NCBI GenBank assembly: GCA_009783565.1
Contig: WRDF01000008.1
Coordinates: 21,572-85,571 of the forward strand
Direction of reading: 5' to 3'
From: Rikenellaceae bacterium
GTDB taxonomy: Bacteria; Bacteroidota; Bacteroidia; Bacteroidales; Rikenellaceae
Length of the DNA stretch: 64,000 nt
Both the position numbers and the translations under genes were made by a program. Position 1 is the stretch's first letter. Each line of letters starts with the position of its first letter. The notes beneath the pieces are model-generated. The model did no database searches. It had not been told where the DNA came from and saw nothing but the letters and a program-made list of their open reading frames with translations. Shown in pieces: positions 1 through 8,292 of this stretch.

Positions 1-38
1 GCTCGCAATACCGATTTTTTGTCTTTCCATGAGCGTCG

Positions 39-713
39 CTACAAAATATTTATGTGAAATATCCTCGATATGCCCGCGAGGATGATTTGTATGCCGATGC
101 AGAACGTAATGAACGCAAGTAATTTGCCTATAATCAGATTCCCCGCCGCTCCGAGCCGCTTCATAATACGGTGGGCATTGACGAGCCCGAAGTACAGCAC
201 CACCAACATAGCTATGATCGCCACGCTGATGATGGCGTAGTTAATGCCCGTGCGCAGCATATTATCCCTGACCGAAGCGGTGGCCATCAGTGTGAAGATC
301 ACCGATACCGACCCCGGCCCCAGGCAGATAGGGAAAGAGAGCGGATAAAACAACTTGGATTCCACATTTTGCAGGGTCACTTCCTTAGTCACATGTTCAT
401 GTTTTTCTGTGGGCGAGGCAGGCTTGCTCGACAGCCATTCGAGCCCCGTTTTGCTTATTATGATTCCCCCCGCGACCTGAATAACAGGAATGGCCAGGCC
501 GAAAAGCAGCATAATGAGATGTCCCGTCACAAGGCTGCCCAGACCGACTATCAGGCAGTTCCTGACAATCTTCTTCGATGCGGCGCGTCGCTGCTCGGCG
601 TCCAGATCGGCGAAGAACCCGTTCACGACAAACGAGTTCCCTATCGGGTTCATCACCGGGAACAGCGCGGCAACCGACGCCAGGAACATATAAACGAACG
701 AGTCTAAAAACAT
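39..713 (-). CDS. MarC family integral membrane protein
   Basis: A 224-residue, very hydrophobic protein of the MarC/UPF0056 (NAAT) family, with about six predicted membrane segments. The N-terminal segment carries the family motif around NPIGN, and the C-terminal half ends in hydrophobic helices (LLAFITFCIGIQIILAG). Length is normal for the family. Despite the name, most MarC proteins have no proven drug resistance role; a few relatives have been described as small-molecule or amino-acid transporters, so substrate cannot be called from sequence. It is encoded alone on the minus strand, 78 bp upstream (in its own direction) from the 3' end of the nfnA-like gene, and that gap holds pieces of dispersed repeats. 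No TAnnTTTG box was found upstream. Bases 1-38 to its left hold nothing recognisable. Confidence 0.88.
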   Translation of the reverse strand: MFLDSFVYMFLASVAALFPVMNPIGNSFVVNGFFADLDAEQRRAASKKIVRNCLIVGLGSLVTGHLIMLLFGLAIPVIQVAGGIIISKTGLEWLSSKPASPTEKHEHVTKEVTLQNVESKLFYPLSFPICLGPGSVSVIFTLMATASVRDNMLRTGINYAIISVAIIAMLVVLYFGLVNAHRIMKRLGAAGNLIIGKLLAFITFCIGIQIILAGISRIFHINIL

Positions 714-791
714 TGTCTCTTTTGCGAAAATTTCAGTGTCTACTCACACGAACATACGAATGTCATTCCGAGCGCGCACGTTGTTATTCTC

Positions 792-1682
792 CTATTCTCC
801 GGCAGGCCGGAAAACACACTGCGTGTGTCCGGCGCGGTGTTCTTCTTCGAGGCGAAGGGCGCGAGCCTCGATGTCGCGGTACATGCCCTGACGCCGTATG
901 GCCTCGTCGAAATCGACCTGGTGGGCGTCGAATTCGGGGCCGTCGACGCACGTGAAGAGTGTCTTCCCGCCGACCGTCACGCGGCACGCGCCGCACATTC
1001 CCGTTCCGTCCACCATAAGCGCGTTGAGGCTCACCGTCGTTTTCAGCCCCAGCCCACGCGTTACGTCCGCCACTGCACGCATCATCGGCATCGGCCCGAT
1101 GGCTACCGCCTCGTCGTAGCGGCGACCCTCGCGCTCGACGAGGTTGCGCAGCACGTCGGTGACGAAACCGCCATGCCCGAGCGAACCGTCGTCGGTGGCG
1201 ACGTAGAGATTCTCCGACGCCGCACGCATTTCGTCCAGCATGATATGCGTCGCCGCGTTACGCGCGCCCACAATAACGTCCACCTGCACACCGCGCTCGT
1301 GCAGCCACTTTACCTGTGCATATACGGGGGCCGTGCCCACGCCTCCGGCGATGAACAGAAACCGCCGCTTGCGCAGCTCCGTGAGGGTTTCATGGGCGAA
1401 CTCCGCCGGCCGTCCCAGCGGCCCCGCGAAACTTTCGAACACGTCTCCCTCCTGCATAGCGAATATCTTGCGCGTCGAGACGCCCAATCGCTGTGTCACG
1501 ATCAGGACAGTGCCCTTTTCAGGGTCATAGTCGGCGATGGTGAGCGGAATGCGCTCACCTTTCTCCGACGCGCGCACGATCACGAACTGTCCGGGTTGCG
1601 CCGCCCGCGCCACACGCGGCGCAGCAACTGTCATCCATACTATATCAGGGGTCAATTCCCTGCGTTCCAGAATCCTGAACAT
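792..1682 (-). CDS. Sulfide/dihydroorotate dehydrogenase-like FAD/NAD-binding protein (NfnA-like)
   Basis: A 296-residue iron-sulfur flavoprotein of the PyrK/NfnA type. An N-terminal FAD-binding barrel (RxPLTIAD-like segment at about 45-52, written RIPLTIAD here) is followed by an NAD(P)-binding domain (FIAGGVGTAPVYAQ) and a [2Fe-2S] site, VDGTGMCGACR...C. The Asp five residues before the first Cys matches the Asp-plus-three-Cys ligation known for Thermotoga NfnA. In relatives this small subunit pairs with a GltA/NfnB large subunit to make NADH-dependent ferredoxin:NADP+ oxidoreductase (NfnAB). No large subunit lies next to it in this window. The gene starts 3 bp after the abgT-like stop, so it is the third gene of a bioB-abgT-nfnA operon. 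The last dozen codons are made from a dispersed palindromic repeat, which also leads into the stop codon (see findings). Function as an electron-transfer subunit is likely; the partner is unknown. Confidence 0.85.
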   Translation of the reverse strand: MFRILERRELTPDIVWMTVAAPRVARAAQPGQFVIVRASEKGERIPLTIADYDPEKGTVLIVTQRLGVSTRKIFAMQEGDVFESFAGPLGRPAEFAHETLTELRKRRFLFIAGGVGTAPVYAQVKWLHERGVQVDVIVGARNAATHIMLDEMRAASENLYVATDDGSLGHGGFVTDVLRNLVEREGRRYDEAVAIGPMPMMRAVADVTRGLGLKTTVSLNALMVDGTGMCGACRVTVGGKTLFTCVDGPEFDAHQVDFDEAIRRQGMYRDIEARALRLEEEHRAGHTQCVFRPAGE

Positions 1683-1685
1683 AAT

Positions 1686-3212
1686 TTATCCCCCATAGAA
1701 CAGTGAAACTCCCGGTCCTAACGGTATATTGAACACAATCCAAATGATGAGCAACACGATCCAACTGATGAAGAAGGCAATCGAAAACGGCAGCATCGTC
1801 GCGATAATTGTTCCGATACCGGCGCTTTTATCATATTTTTGATAGTACACAATAATCAGCGCGAAGAAGCTCATCATGGGCGAGATGATATTGGTGATGC
1901 TGTCACCAACGCGGAACACTGCTTGCGAAAGCTCGGGCGAATAGCCCAAAAGCATAAAAATCGGAACAAATATAGGTCCCATGATGGCCCATTTTGCCGA
2001 GGCGCTACCCATCAGGAAATTCGTAAACGCTGTAAATATGATGAAAAGAATGACCAAAGGTATCAGGTGAATATCTAAACTTTGCAAGGTATTTGCTCCG
2101 TTTATAGCGAGTAATAACCCCAAGTTGCTCCATTTGAACCACGCGATAAATTGTGCGGCAAAAAATACCAAAACAAGGTAAGCGGTAAGGGATTTGATAC
2201 TTTCATTCATACCCTTAATAACATCATCGCCTTTTTTATACAGGCCGACTGTGAAACCATACACCGCTCCGGCAGTTGCAAACATCAGAAACAGGATACT
2301 GATAAACCCTTTTAATACAGGTGAATTGAGTATCGGACTATCTCCTTCTCCGCGCAGGATACCGTTTTCAGGAATTAATCCGATGAGTATAACAGCAATC
2401 CAAATCAAGAATACCCATCCGGCGTTTCTCAATCCTTTTTTCTCTGCGGGAGTGGGCTGTACGATTTCTTCTTGCGGCACATCGCCGGGGTATTTTCCTA
2501 AACGAGGTTCAGTCCATTTTACGGTTACGATGGTAGCCACTACGGTAACCATTAAGGCAGAAACAGCCATAAAATAGTAGTTCGCCGTAGGAAGTACCTC
2601 ATAGGCCGGATCCAAAATTTGTGCAGCTTCAGTGGTAAGTCCGGCCATCAGCGGGTCGAACGACGTGATAAAAATATTCGCAGTGAAACCACCGCTCACC
2701 CCGGCGAATGCCGCCGAGAGACCGACTAACGGATTACGCCCCAGCGAATGGAAAATAGCGCCGGCCAGCGGAATTACCAACAAATATCCTAAGTCACCCG
2801 CAACTTTCGAAATAACTGCTGTAAAAACAACCATTATCGTGATGAGACTTGCCGGAGTTTTCACCAGCATCGAGTTGATGGCGGATTTTATCAATCCGCT
2901 GTGTTCGGCGATACCTATACCCAACATGGCTACCATCACAATGCCGAGCGGTGCGAAATTCGTGTAATTCCTCACCATTTCAAGAAGGATGAAGTGAATA
3001 CCTTCTCGCGACATCAAACTATTGACTTTAACAATCTCATCTGTGCCCGGGTCTGCGCCACTCCAGCCCAAAAACGAGCCAAGAGCCGACAGCACGAATA
3101 TGGCAAGTGCAAAAATTCCGAACAACAAGGCCGGATGAGGCAAGGCGTTACCGCCTTTTTCTACATAGTAGAAGAAACCTTTTTTATAAGGCTTTTGGGT
3201 TGTTTTATTCAT
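1686..3212 (-). CDS. AbgT family transporter (p-aminobenzoyl-glutamate type)
   Basis: A 508-residue inner-membrane transporter of the AbgT family, with about a dozen hydrophobic segments and the family-typical stretch SKVAGDLGYLLVIPLAGAIF in the middle. Members take up p-aminobenzoyl-glutamate, a folate breakdown product, or in some characterised homologues export sulfonamides. Length fits the family (about 500-510). The start codon overlaps the bioB stop by 4 bp (ATGA), so the two are translationally coupled, and the nfnA-like gene follows after only 3 bp. Co-transcription with biotin synthase is unusual; whether the substrate is a biotin- or folate-related compound cannot be decided from sequence. 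Confidence 0.9.
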   Translation of the reverse strand: MNKTTQKPYKKGFFYYVEKGGNALPHPALLFGIFALAIFVLSALGSFLGWSGADPGTDEIVKVNSLMSREGIHFILLEMVRNYTNFAPLGIVMVAMLGIGIAEHSGLIKSAINSMLVKTPASLITIMVVFTAVISKVAGDLGYLLVIPLAGAIFHSLGRNPLVGLSAAFAGVSGGFTANIFITSFDPLMAGLTTEAAQILDPAYEVLPTANYYFMAVSALMVTVVATIVTVKWTEPRLGKYPGDVPQEEIVQPTPAEKKGLRNAGWVFLIWIAVILIGLIPENGILRGEGDSPILNSPVLKGFISILFLMFATAGAVYGFTVGLYKKGDDVIKGMNESIKSLTAYLVLVFFAAQFIAWFKWSNLGLLLAINGANTLQSLDIHLIPLVILFIIFTAFTNFLMGSASAKWAIMGPIFVPIFMLLGYSPELSQAVFRVGDSITNIISPMMSFFALIIVYYQKYDKSAGIGTIIATMLPFSIAFFISWIVLLIIWIVFNIPLGPGVSLFYGG

Positions 3213-4171
3213 TGTTCTTCGTGTGATTTTCTGTATCCCTGTATCATTGCAATGTCGCTATCGATGTCCGGCCCCGACGTGGTGAGCATTTCGCCGGTGA
3301 TCAGCGCGCTTGCACCGCCACACAGCAGGCGGCGTTCGAGTGTGCGGTCTATCATCGCGCGGCCACCCGCAAGACGTATCCGGGCATCGGGCGCAATGAT
3401 GCATAACAGCGCAACGCAGCGCGAAATCTCCGAATCGCTCAAAGGCGCAGCCGTCTCCAACGGCGTTCCCGGAATGGGCACGAGAACGTTCAGCGGAATC
3501 GACGCGACGTTCAACTCGCGCAATGCGACGGCAAGCTCTATGCGATGCTCTTCTGTTTCGCCCATGCCGATTATACCGCCTGAGCAAACGTCCATCCCTG
3601 CTCTCTGTGCACATCGCAACGTTTCCATCTTGTCGGCGACAGTATGTGTCGTACAGAGGCTCGGAAAAAACGACGGCGCGGTTTCGAGATTGCAATGGTA
3701 ACGCCCGACGCCCGCATCGCGTAACGCCCGCAGTTGTGTCTCGCCGAGCAATCCCATCGACGCGCAGAGCGAAAGGCTCGGCACATCGCGCTCTATCTCG
3801 CGGTAGATCTCGCACGCCGCCTGCACCTCGTCGTCGGTCATCGTGCGCCCGCTCGTCACGAGCGAAAACCGTCGCACACCTTTATCGGCATTATGACGCG
3901 CCATCTGAACCGCCTCGCGCGCGCCGACCAGCGAATAAATCTCGACCGCCGTGGCGTGATGCGCCGATTGTGCACACCACTTGCAATCCTGTGGACAACG
4001 CCCCGAACGCGCGTTCATTATCGAACACAAATCCACTTCACCGCCATGAAAATGCCGTCTCAGCGTATCTGCAAGCGCACTCAACTCCTCGTCCGTCGCC
4101 GTGCGCGCCAGCTCCACCGCTTCGTCATACGACAGCCGTCGCCCATTAATTATCTCCTTTTCGAGCCGCAT
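3209..4171 (-). CDS. bioB: Biotin synthase
   Basis: Radical-SAM enzyme that inserts sulfur into dethiobiotin to make biotin. The motif SGRCPQDCKWCAQS holds the C-x3-C-x2-C cluster that binds the SAM-coordinating [4Fe-4S]. Conserved BioB segments follow, including YHCNLET and CSGGIIGMGET, and LNVLVPIPGTPLE near residue 230. From the ATG at 4171 the protein is 320 residues, normal for BioB. An in-frame upstream ATG at 4201 would lie upstream of the promoter-like box at 4178-4185, so 4171 is preferred. This leaves at most a very short leader. First gene of the operon with the AbgT-like transporter and the NfnA-like protein; divergent from prfB. No other biotin gene is nearby. Confidence 0.93.
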   Translation of the reverse strand: MRLEKEIINGRRLSYDEAVELARTATDEELSALADTLRRHFHGGEVDLCSIMNARSGRCPQDCKWCAQSAHHATAVEIYSLVGAREAVQMARHNADKGVRRFSLVTSGRTMTDDEVQAACEIYREIERDVPSLSLCASMGLLGETQLRALRDAGVGRYHCNLETAPSFFPSLCTTHTVADKMETLRCAQRAGMDVCSGGIIGMGETEEHRIELAVALRELNVASIPLNVLVPIPGTPLETAAPLSDSEISRCVALLCIIAPDARIRLAGGRAMIDRTLERRLLCGGASALITGEMLTTSGPDIDSDIAMIQGYRKSHEEQ

Positions 4172-4177
4172 TAACCG

Positions 4178-4185
4178 CAAAAGTA
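4178..4185 (-). promoter_or_regulatory. -7 box for bioB
   Basis: On the minus strand this reads TACTTTTG, matching the Bacteroidetes sigma-ABfr -7 consensus TAnnTTTG. It ends six bases before the bioB ATG at 4171, so transcription would start at or next to the start codon. No clear -33 box was identified. Confidence 0.5.
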
Positions 4186-4226
4186 GTAATTTAGCGCGCA
4201 AATCTCATTACTTCGCTGAAAAATTT

Positions 4227-5343
4227 ATGACAACCAACGACAACATTAGAGAACTTGTAAGACGCCGGGATGCGTTGAGGGGGTATCTTTGACATCGACG
4301 GCCGAAAGATCGAACTCGAAGAAGAAGAACTGAAAACGCAGGCCCCTGATTTCTGGGACGACCCCGCGAAGGCCGAAGCACAGCTGAAAGCCGTAGCGGC
4401 GATTCGCGGATGGATCGACCGCTATGAAGCCGTGAACGCGGCGGTGGAGGATTTGCAGCTAATGCCCGAATTCGTGCGCGAGGGTGCGGCGAGCGAAGCG
4501 GAGCTGGATGCGCTCTATGCCCGAACGGCGGAAAAGATCGGCGACCTCGAAATGCGCAATATGCTGCGCGGCAATGAGGATCGCATGGGTGCGATAATGG
4601 ACATCAACTCAGGTGCGGGCGGAACGGAAAGCCTCGACTGGGCGGCGATGCTGCTGCGCATGTACACGCGTTGGGGCGAACTCGGCGGCTACAAGGTGCG
4701 CATCATCGACCTGCAAGAGGGCGACGAGGCCGGTATAAAATCGGCGACCATAGAGTTCGAGGGCGACTATGCCTACGGATTCCTCAAAAGCGAGAACGGC
4801 GTGCACCGGCTGGTGCGTCTCTCGCCGTTCAACGCCAACAACAAGCGGCAGACGACGTTCGCGTCGGTATTTGTTTCGCCGGCGGTGGACGACACGATAG
4901 AAATTGTCGTAAACCCGGCTGACATCGAGTGGGACACCTACCGCAGCAGCGGCGCGGGCGGCCAGAACGTGAACAAGGTGGAGACGGGCGTGAGGCTTAA
5001 ATACCACCACATCGACCCGACGACAGGCGAGGCTACGGACATCGTGATCGAGAACACCGAGACCCGCTCGCAACTTGCCAACCGCGAGAATGCGATGCGC
5101 CTTCTGCGGTCGAAACTGTATAGCTTGGAGCTGGCGAAACGTCAGGCGGTGCAGGACGAGTTGGAAGGGCAGAAGAAACGCATCGAGTGGGGTTCGCAGA
5201 TCCGCAGCTACACGCTGCATCCTTACAAACTCGTAAAAGACCACCGCACGGGCCGGGAGACGTCTGACACGGCAGCGGTTCTGGATGGCGATCTGGACGA
5301 GTTTATAAAAGCGTACCTTATGGAGTTCGGGGCAGGAGCATAG
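4227..5343 (+). CDS. prfB: Peptide chain release factor 2, with programmed +1 frameshift
   Basis: Release factor recognising UGA and UAA. Translation starts at the ATG at 4227, reads 21 codons to CTT (4287-4289), meets in-frame TGA at 4290-4292, and shifts +1 to continue at GAC (4291) through to TAG at 5341-5343. The coding sequence is therefore 4227-4289 joined to 4291-5343, 371 residues, close to the usual 365. The shift site has all classical elements: an AGGGGG Shine-Dalgarno-like stimulator at 4278-4283, three bases of spacing, and CTTTGAC. The catalytic GGQ motif is present in SSGAGGQNVNKVET. RF2 autoregulates through this site: low RF2 makes the ribosome pause at UGA and shift. It is divergent from bioB and followed by a terminator at 5368. 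Confidence 0.96.
4278..4293 (+). promoter_or_regulatory. prfB programmed frameshift site
   Basis: AGGGGG, three bases (TAT), then CTT TGA C. This is the standard RF2 autoregulatory frameshift signal: internal anti-SD pairing plus a slippery CTT followed by a poorly terminating UGAC. Confidence 0.95.
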
Positions 5344-5367
5344 CATATTATGCAGATAATATAGCAG

Positions 5368-5417
5368 GGTCTGTCCGCGCAAATAGCAAATTTGTGTGGA
5401 CAGACCTTAATTTTTTT
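5368..5417 (+). terminator. Rho-independent terminator after prfB
   Basis: Perfect 9-bp inverted repeat GGTCTGTCC (5368-5376) and GGACAGACC (5398-5406), followed after four bases by a run of seven T (5411-5417). It lies 25 bp after the prfB stop. The right arm with its flank (5390-5410) is repeated exactly at 35352-35372. Confidence 0.85.
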
Positions 5418-5422
5418 GCGGT

Positions 5423-5456
5423 TTTTGTTACCCGTTTTGCGCGGGGAACTGTCTTA
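5423..5456 (+). repeat. 34-bp intergenic motif, copy 1
   Basis: TTTTGTTACCCGTTTTG, seven bases, then AACTGTCTTA. The same two blocks with the same 7-base spacing recur at 17758-17791, with one mismatch inside the blocks (G to A). Each copy lies upstream of a fimbrial locus. It could be part of a promoter or a regulator site; the function is unknown. Confidence 0.5.
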
Positions 5457-5610
5457 ATATCGCTTGGGCCGATGATAAATGGCTGGTTTTCGGAGGTGTA
5501 GTTGTATTTTTAGACTAATCTTTTATCGAACCGGACTTTTAAGGGTTTTTAGACTGAATTTGTTGCTTGTTTTTGTTCAACCGATAATTATTGTATTTAT
5601 CTTTGTCATC

Positions 5611-5695
5611 GGAGAGATGGCAGAGTGGTCGATTGCGGCGGTCTTGAAAACCGTTGAGGTGAAAGCCTCCGGGGGTTCGAATCCCTCTCTCTCCG
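5611..5695 (+). tRNA. tRNA-Ser(TGA)
   Basis: An 85-nt class II tRNA. The acceptor stem GGAGAGA (5611-5617) pairs with TCTCTCC (5688-5694), with discriminator G at 5695. The anticodon loop CTTGAAA gives anticodon TGA. A long variable arm (GAGGTGAAAGCCTC) and the T-loop GGTTCGAATC are present. CCA is not encoded. It reads UCN serine codons. Confidence 0.95.
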
Positions 5696-5788
5696 CGCTG
5701 TTGGGATGAAAATTATACTGGCCGGAGAAAGAAAGCAAACAAGGCATGGTCTTTGATAAGGATCAGACGTAAATAGGTTACACCGCAA

Positions 5789-5842
5789 AAACACACGCGT
5801 GTGTTTATTCCATGTCCCGTACGGGACATGGAACATGGAATA
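5789..5842. repeat. Stop-palindrome repeat with long hairpin
   Basis: AAACACACGCGTGTGTTT (5789-5806) is a perfect palindrome of the dispersed ACACRCGYGTGT family. It runs into a second inverted repeat built on TTCCATGTCCCG / CGGGACATGGAA. It lies between tRNA-Ser and the first fimbrillin gene. The rest of 5696-5943 is AT-rich leader with no TAnnTTTG box I could find. Confidence 0.75.
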
Positions 5843-5943
5843 AACATCAGATAGAAATAAACAACGAACTTTCCGAGAACAGACCTGAAAGATAAACAGA
5901 AAACACTTTTTAATAACAAACCGTTCAACTAAATTTTTTTAAC

Positions 5944-7038
5944 ATGAGAAAAATCCTTTTACTTACTGCTGCGGCAGTGTTCGCTTTCGCTTCTTGTACG
6001 AAAGAGAACAAACAGACGGAAGATGGACCGAAAACCCTTACCGTCAAGATTGGAAATGCAGAGACCAGAGCTGTCCAAGCTCCGGGAACAGCCATTCCTG
6101 CTACTCTCAGCTCGGGTATCATTTTCCTTATCGATCCGAGCGGTAATGTTATCGGCTCTTCGATTACATTGAACGTTGGTCAGGCTACAACAACCGGCCA
6201 GGTTATCAACAACGTTTCTTCTTCGGCGCGCGTCTACATTTTAGGTAATGTTGTCGCCGGCGATGTTTCCGCTGTTTCGGCTCTTACGACATGGTCTGCC
6301 ATTCAGGCCTACGCGTCGGACATTGCCGCTTATCAGACGACTCTCTACACTGCTGCCGCTCTGGGTAACCAGGCAGGTGTTCCCGCAGGTATCACCGTAA
6401 CTTCTACCACTGAGGCCAATGTCAGTATCAACCTGACTCCGCTTCACGCTCGTTTGGAGCTTTTCGGTGTCACCTCAGCTTTATACACCGATCCGGGCAA
6501 CAGCCTCAACCAAACACAGATCACAAACTTCGATGTAATCGGCGTTTATGTGGATTCTTATTATCCGAACTTCACGTACGGCGGTGGCGGTAGCGGAACT
6601 TTGTTCCAGATCAATCAGGCTGCTCCTTCCGGCGGTATCGGCGATACCGGCACATGGCCCGCTGTGGGCACTCCTCCTACGATGACAACAGGTCCTAATC
6701 CCAGCATATGGGGATACAACGTCGCAGCAGGCAGCCTGCCGCGTCTGGTCATCGCTTTGACAACCATCGAGTATGAAGTATCGACTGACGGCGGTTCGAC
6801 TTGGACACCCGGCACCGACATCACCAGCACCGGAACTTACTACCTGACCGTCGGAGGTTACAGCAACGCCGGTTTGACTTCGTTCGAGAGAGGCAATATC
6901 TACCAGATCACTGCCGCCAACATGACGTTCAGCACTGATAATCTCCACACTACTCCGAACCCGACAGAGATCGACCTTACTATAACTGTAACGGTTCTTC
7001 CGTGGGTTCTTGTAAATACACTGCCCATCCTGGAATAA
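5944..7038 (+). CDS. Major fimbrillin, FimA/Mfa1-like lipoprotein (locus 1)
   Basis: A 364-residue surface lipoprotein precursor. The signal peptide ends in a lipobox FASC with Cys18. A pro-region with strand KTLTVKIG leads to NAETRA, where Arg42 is a candidate cleavage site as in P. gingivalis FimA/Mfa1 (Arg-gingipain cleavage exposing the donor-strand groove). The C-terminus (TVTVLPWVLVNTLPILE) matches the ending typical of FimA/Mfa1 pilins, which supplies the donor strand. Length is in the usual range. Being first and followed by a strong hairpin, it is likely the abundant shaft subunit of locus 1. It starts after an A/T-rich leader, as is normal for this phylum. Confidence 0.82.
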   Translation: MRKILLLTAAAVFAFASCTKENKQTEDGPKTLTVKIGNAETRAVQAPGTAIPATLSSGIIFLIDPSGNVIGSSITLNVGQATTTGQVINNVSSSARVYILGNVVAGDVSAVSALTTWSAIQAYASDIAAYQTTLYTAAALGNQAGVPAGITVTSTTEANVSINLTPLHARLELFGVTSALYTDPGNSLNQTQITNFDVIGVYVDSYYPNFTYGGGGSGTLFQINQAAPSGGIGDTGTWPAVGTPPTMTTGPNPSIWGYNVAAGSLPRLVIALTTIEYEVSTDGGSTWTPGTDITSTGTYYLTVGGYSNAGLTSFERGNIYQITAANMTFSTDNLHTTPNPTEIDLTITVTVLPWVLVNTLPILE

Positions 7039-7061
7039 TCCTGGTTATTCCATGAATCACA

Positions 7062-7092
7062 GGGAGGCGGAGGATGATACCCTCTGCCTCCC
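7062..7092 (+). terminator. Hairpin between major fimbrillin and anchor gene
   Basis: GGGAGGCGGAGG (7062-7073) pairs with CCTCTGCCTCCC (7081-7092), starting 23 bp after the fimbrillin stop, without a T-run. It is a likely attenuator or 3'-end protector that keeps fimbrillin mRNA above the downstream anchor and tip genes. A second small hairpin, TTCCCGC/GCGGGAA, lies near 7155-7174. Confidence 0.6.
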
Positions 7093-7232
7093 GCTAACGC
7101 GAATCAGCCATTCCGGACGCCATGCGTTAGGTCCGGCCACAATTATAACGGTGCGTTCCCGCTTCGCGGCGGGAAATGGCGCGAAGTGTCGATAGCAAGA
7201 CACGTGAACAAGTAATTAAATACATACCGCAT

Positions 7233-8237
7233 ATGCTAACGCTAAGAAGGATTCTGTTTTTTTCTCTGCTGTCCCTTTTGACAGCCGGCTGCGTAAAAGA
7301 GAACAGAGATAATTGTCGCGGACTCAAATTGCAGTTCACCTACACCTACAACAATCAGGACCAGAACCTGCTGTTGGAGGAAGTCGGGAGTATCCGCATT
7401 TACCTGTTCGCACAGAACACAGGCATACTGGTCGATATTATCGAGGTAGGGGCGCAGGATATTGCGAGAGGATATGTTTATGCCGACATTCTCGACGGCG
7501 TTTACACCGCAGTCGCATGGGGCGCAAGCAGCGAAAATATGACGCAGGGCGGATACAGGGCTACCACGTCGATAAGTCAGGCCCCCCCTCCGGTAGCCAT
7601 AGGAAGCACTTCGCTGAACGATTTCCGCATGATGCTCGCCTACGGGCTGCTCCCCGCTAATCCCGAGGCAGAGGTCGCTCCGCAGGTCAAAAACTTCGAC
7701 CACCTGTTCTGGGCTATTGCAGAGGATATTACGGTTGCGGGCAGAGGAACTCGGACCATCCCGTTCGAATTCCAGAAGAACACCAGCACGCTGAGAGTCA
7801 TAATCAACGGTATCCAATACCTGCCGGGCCGTTCTTTGGCGCCGCTCAACGTCTTTACCACAGGCAAAAACTGGGCATACGCATACAACAACATCCCGGA
7901 TGTTGCCGCCGCTCCGAGGATGCTCTACGAGCCTCAGAGCGTTACGGTCGACGTGAACAGGATGGAGGCGGATATCAGGCAACAACGTTTCGTTATAGCT
8001 CAGAGCGCTACCGATCCCGTATTGCTGTACATCCGCGATGCGCAACATGGCGTCAATATGCTGAATCCGATCAACGTGATAAATGCGATCCTCCAAAGCC
8101 CCGATTATAACAATCAGGCGGACATAGACCGTGAAGATCTGTTCATCATAGAGCTTTCTATCGCTTTCGACCTGAGCATCACGGTCACCGTAAACGGATG
8201 GGAGATAATCATACTCGATCCCATAATAAGAGATTAA
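7233..8237 (+). CDS. FimB/Mfa2 family fimbrial anchor lipoprotein (locus 1)
   Basis: Lipoprotein with lipobox LTAGC after a hydrophobic signal peptide; 334 residues from the ATG at 7233. An upstream in-frame start at 7176 would add 19 charged residues before the signal peptide and is less likely. The mature N-terminus (CVKENRDNCRGLKLQFTY) has the second Cys and the beta-strand typical of FimB/Mfa2 proteins, which anchor the fibre in the outer membrane and limit its length. Unlike the fimbrillins around it, it has no Thr-Arg processing motif after the lipobox, in keeping with an anchor that stays lipidated. It ends in VTVNGWEIIIL, a fimbrillin-type C-terminal strand. Next gene after 55 bp. Confidence 0.8.
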   Translation: MLTLRRILFFSLLSLLTAGCVKENRDNCRGLKLQFTYTYNNQDQNLLLEEVGSIRIYLFAQNTGILVDIIEVGAQDIARGYVYADILDGVYTAVAWGASSENMTQGGYRATTSISQAPPPVAIGSTSLNDFRMMLAYGLLPANPEAEVAPQVKNFDHLFWAIAEDITVAGRGTRTIPFEFQKNTSTLRVIINGIQYLPGRSLAPLNVFTTGKNWAYAYNNIPDVAAAPRMLYEPQSVTVDVNRMEADIRQQRFVIAQSATDPVLLYIRDAQHGVNMLNPINVINAILQSPDYNNQADIDREDLFIIELSIAFDLSITVTVNGWEIIILDPIIRD

Positions 8238-8292
8238 ACGCACGGTAGAAACGACCTGAATGGTAAATTCGTAAGTCAGAAAACAACATAGT

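Noticed and set aside
4227..4292. Short ORF ending at TGA, as a broken or separate prfB gene
   Set aside because: The stop is the programmed RF2 frameshift site (AGGGGG...CTTTGAC); the downstream frame continues the same protein.
5479..5709. 76-residue ORF
   Set aside because: It runs straight through tRNA-Ser(TGA) and has no conserved features.
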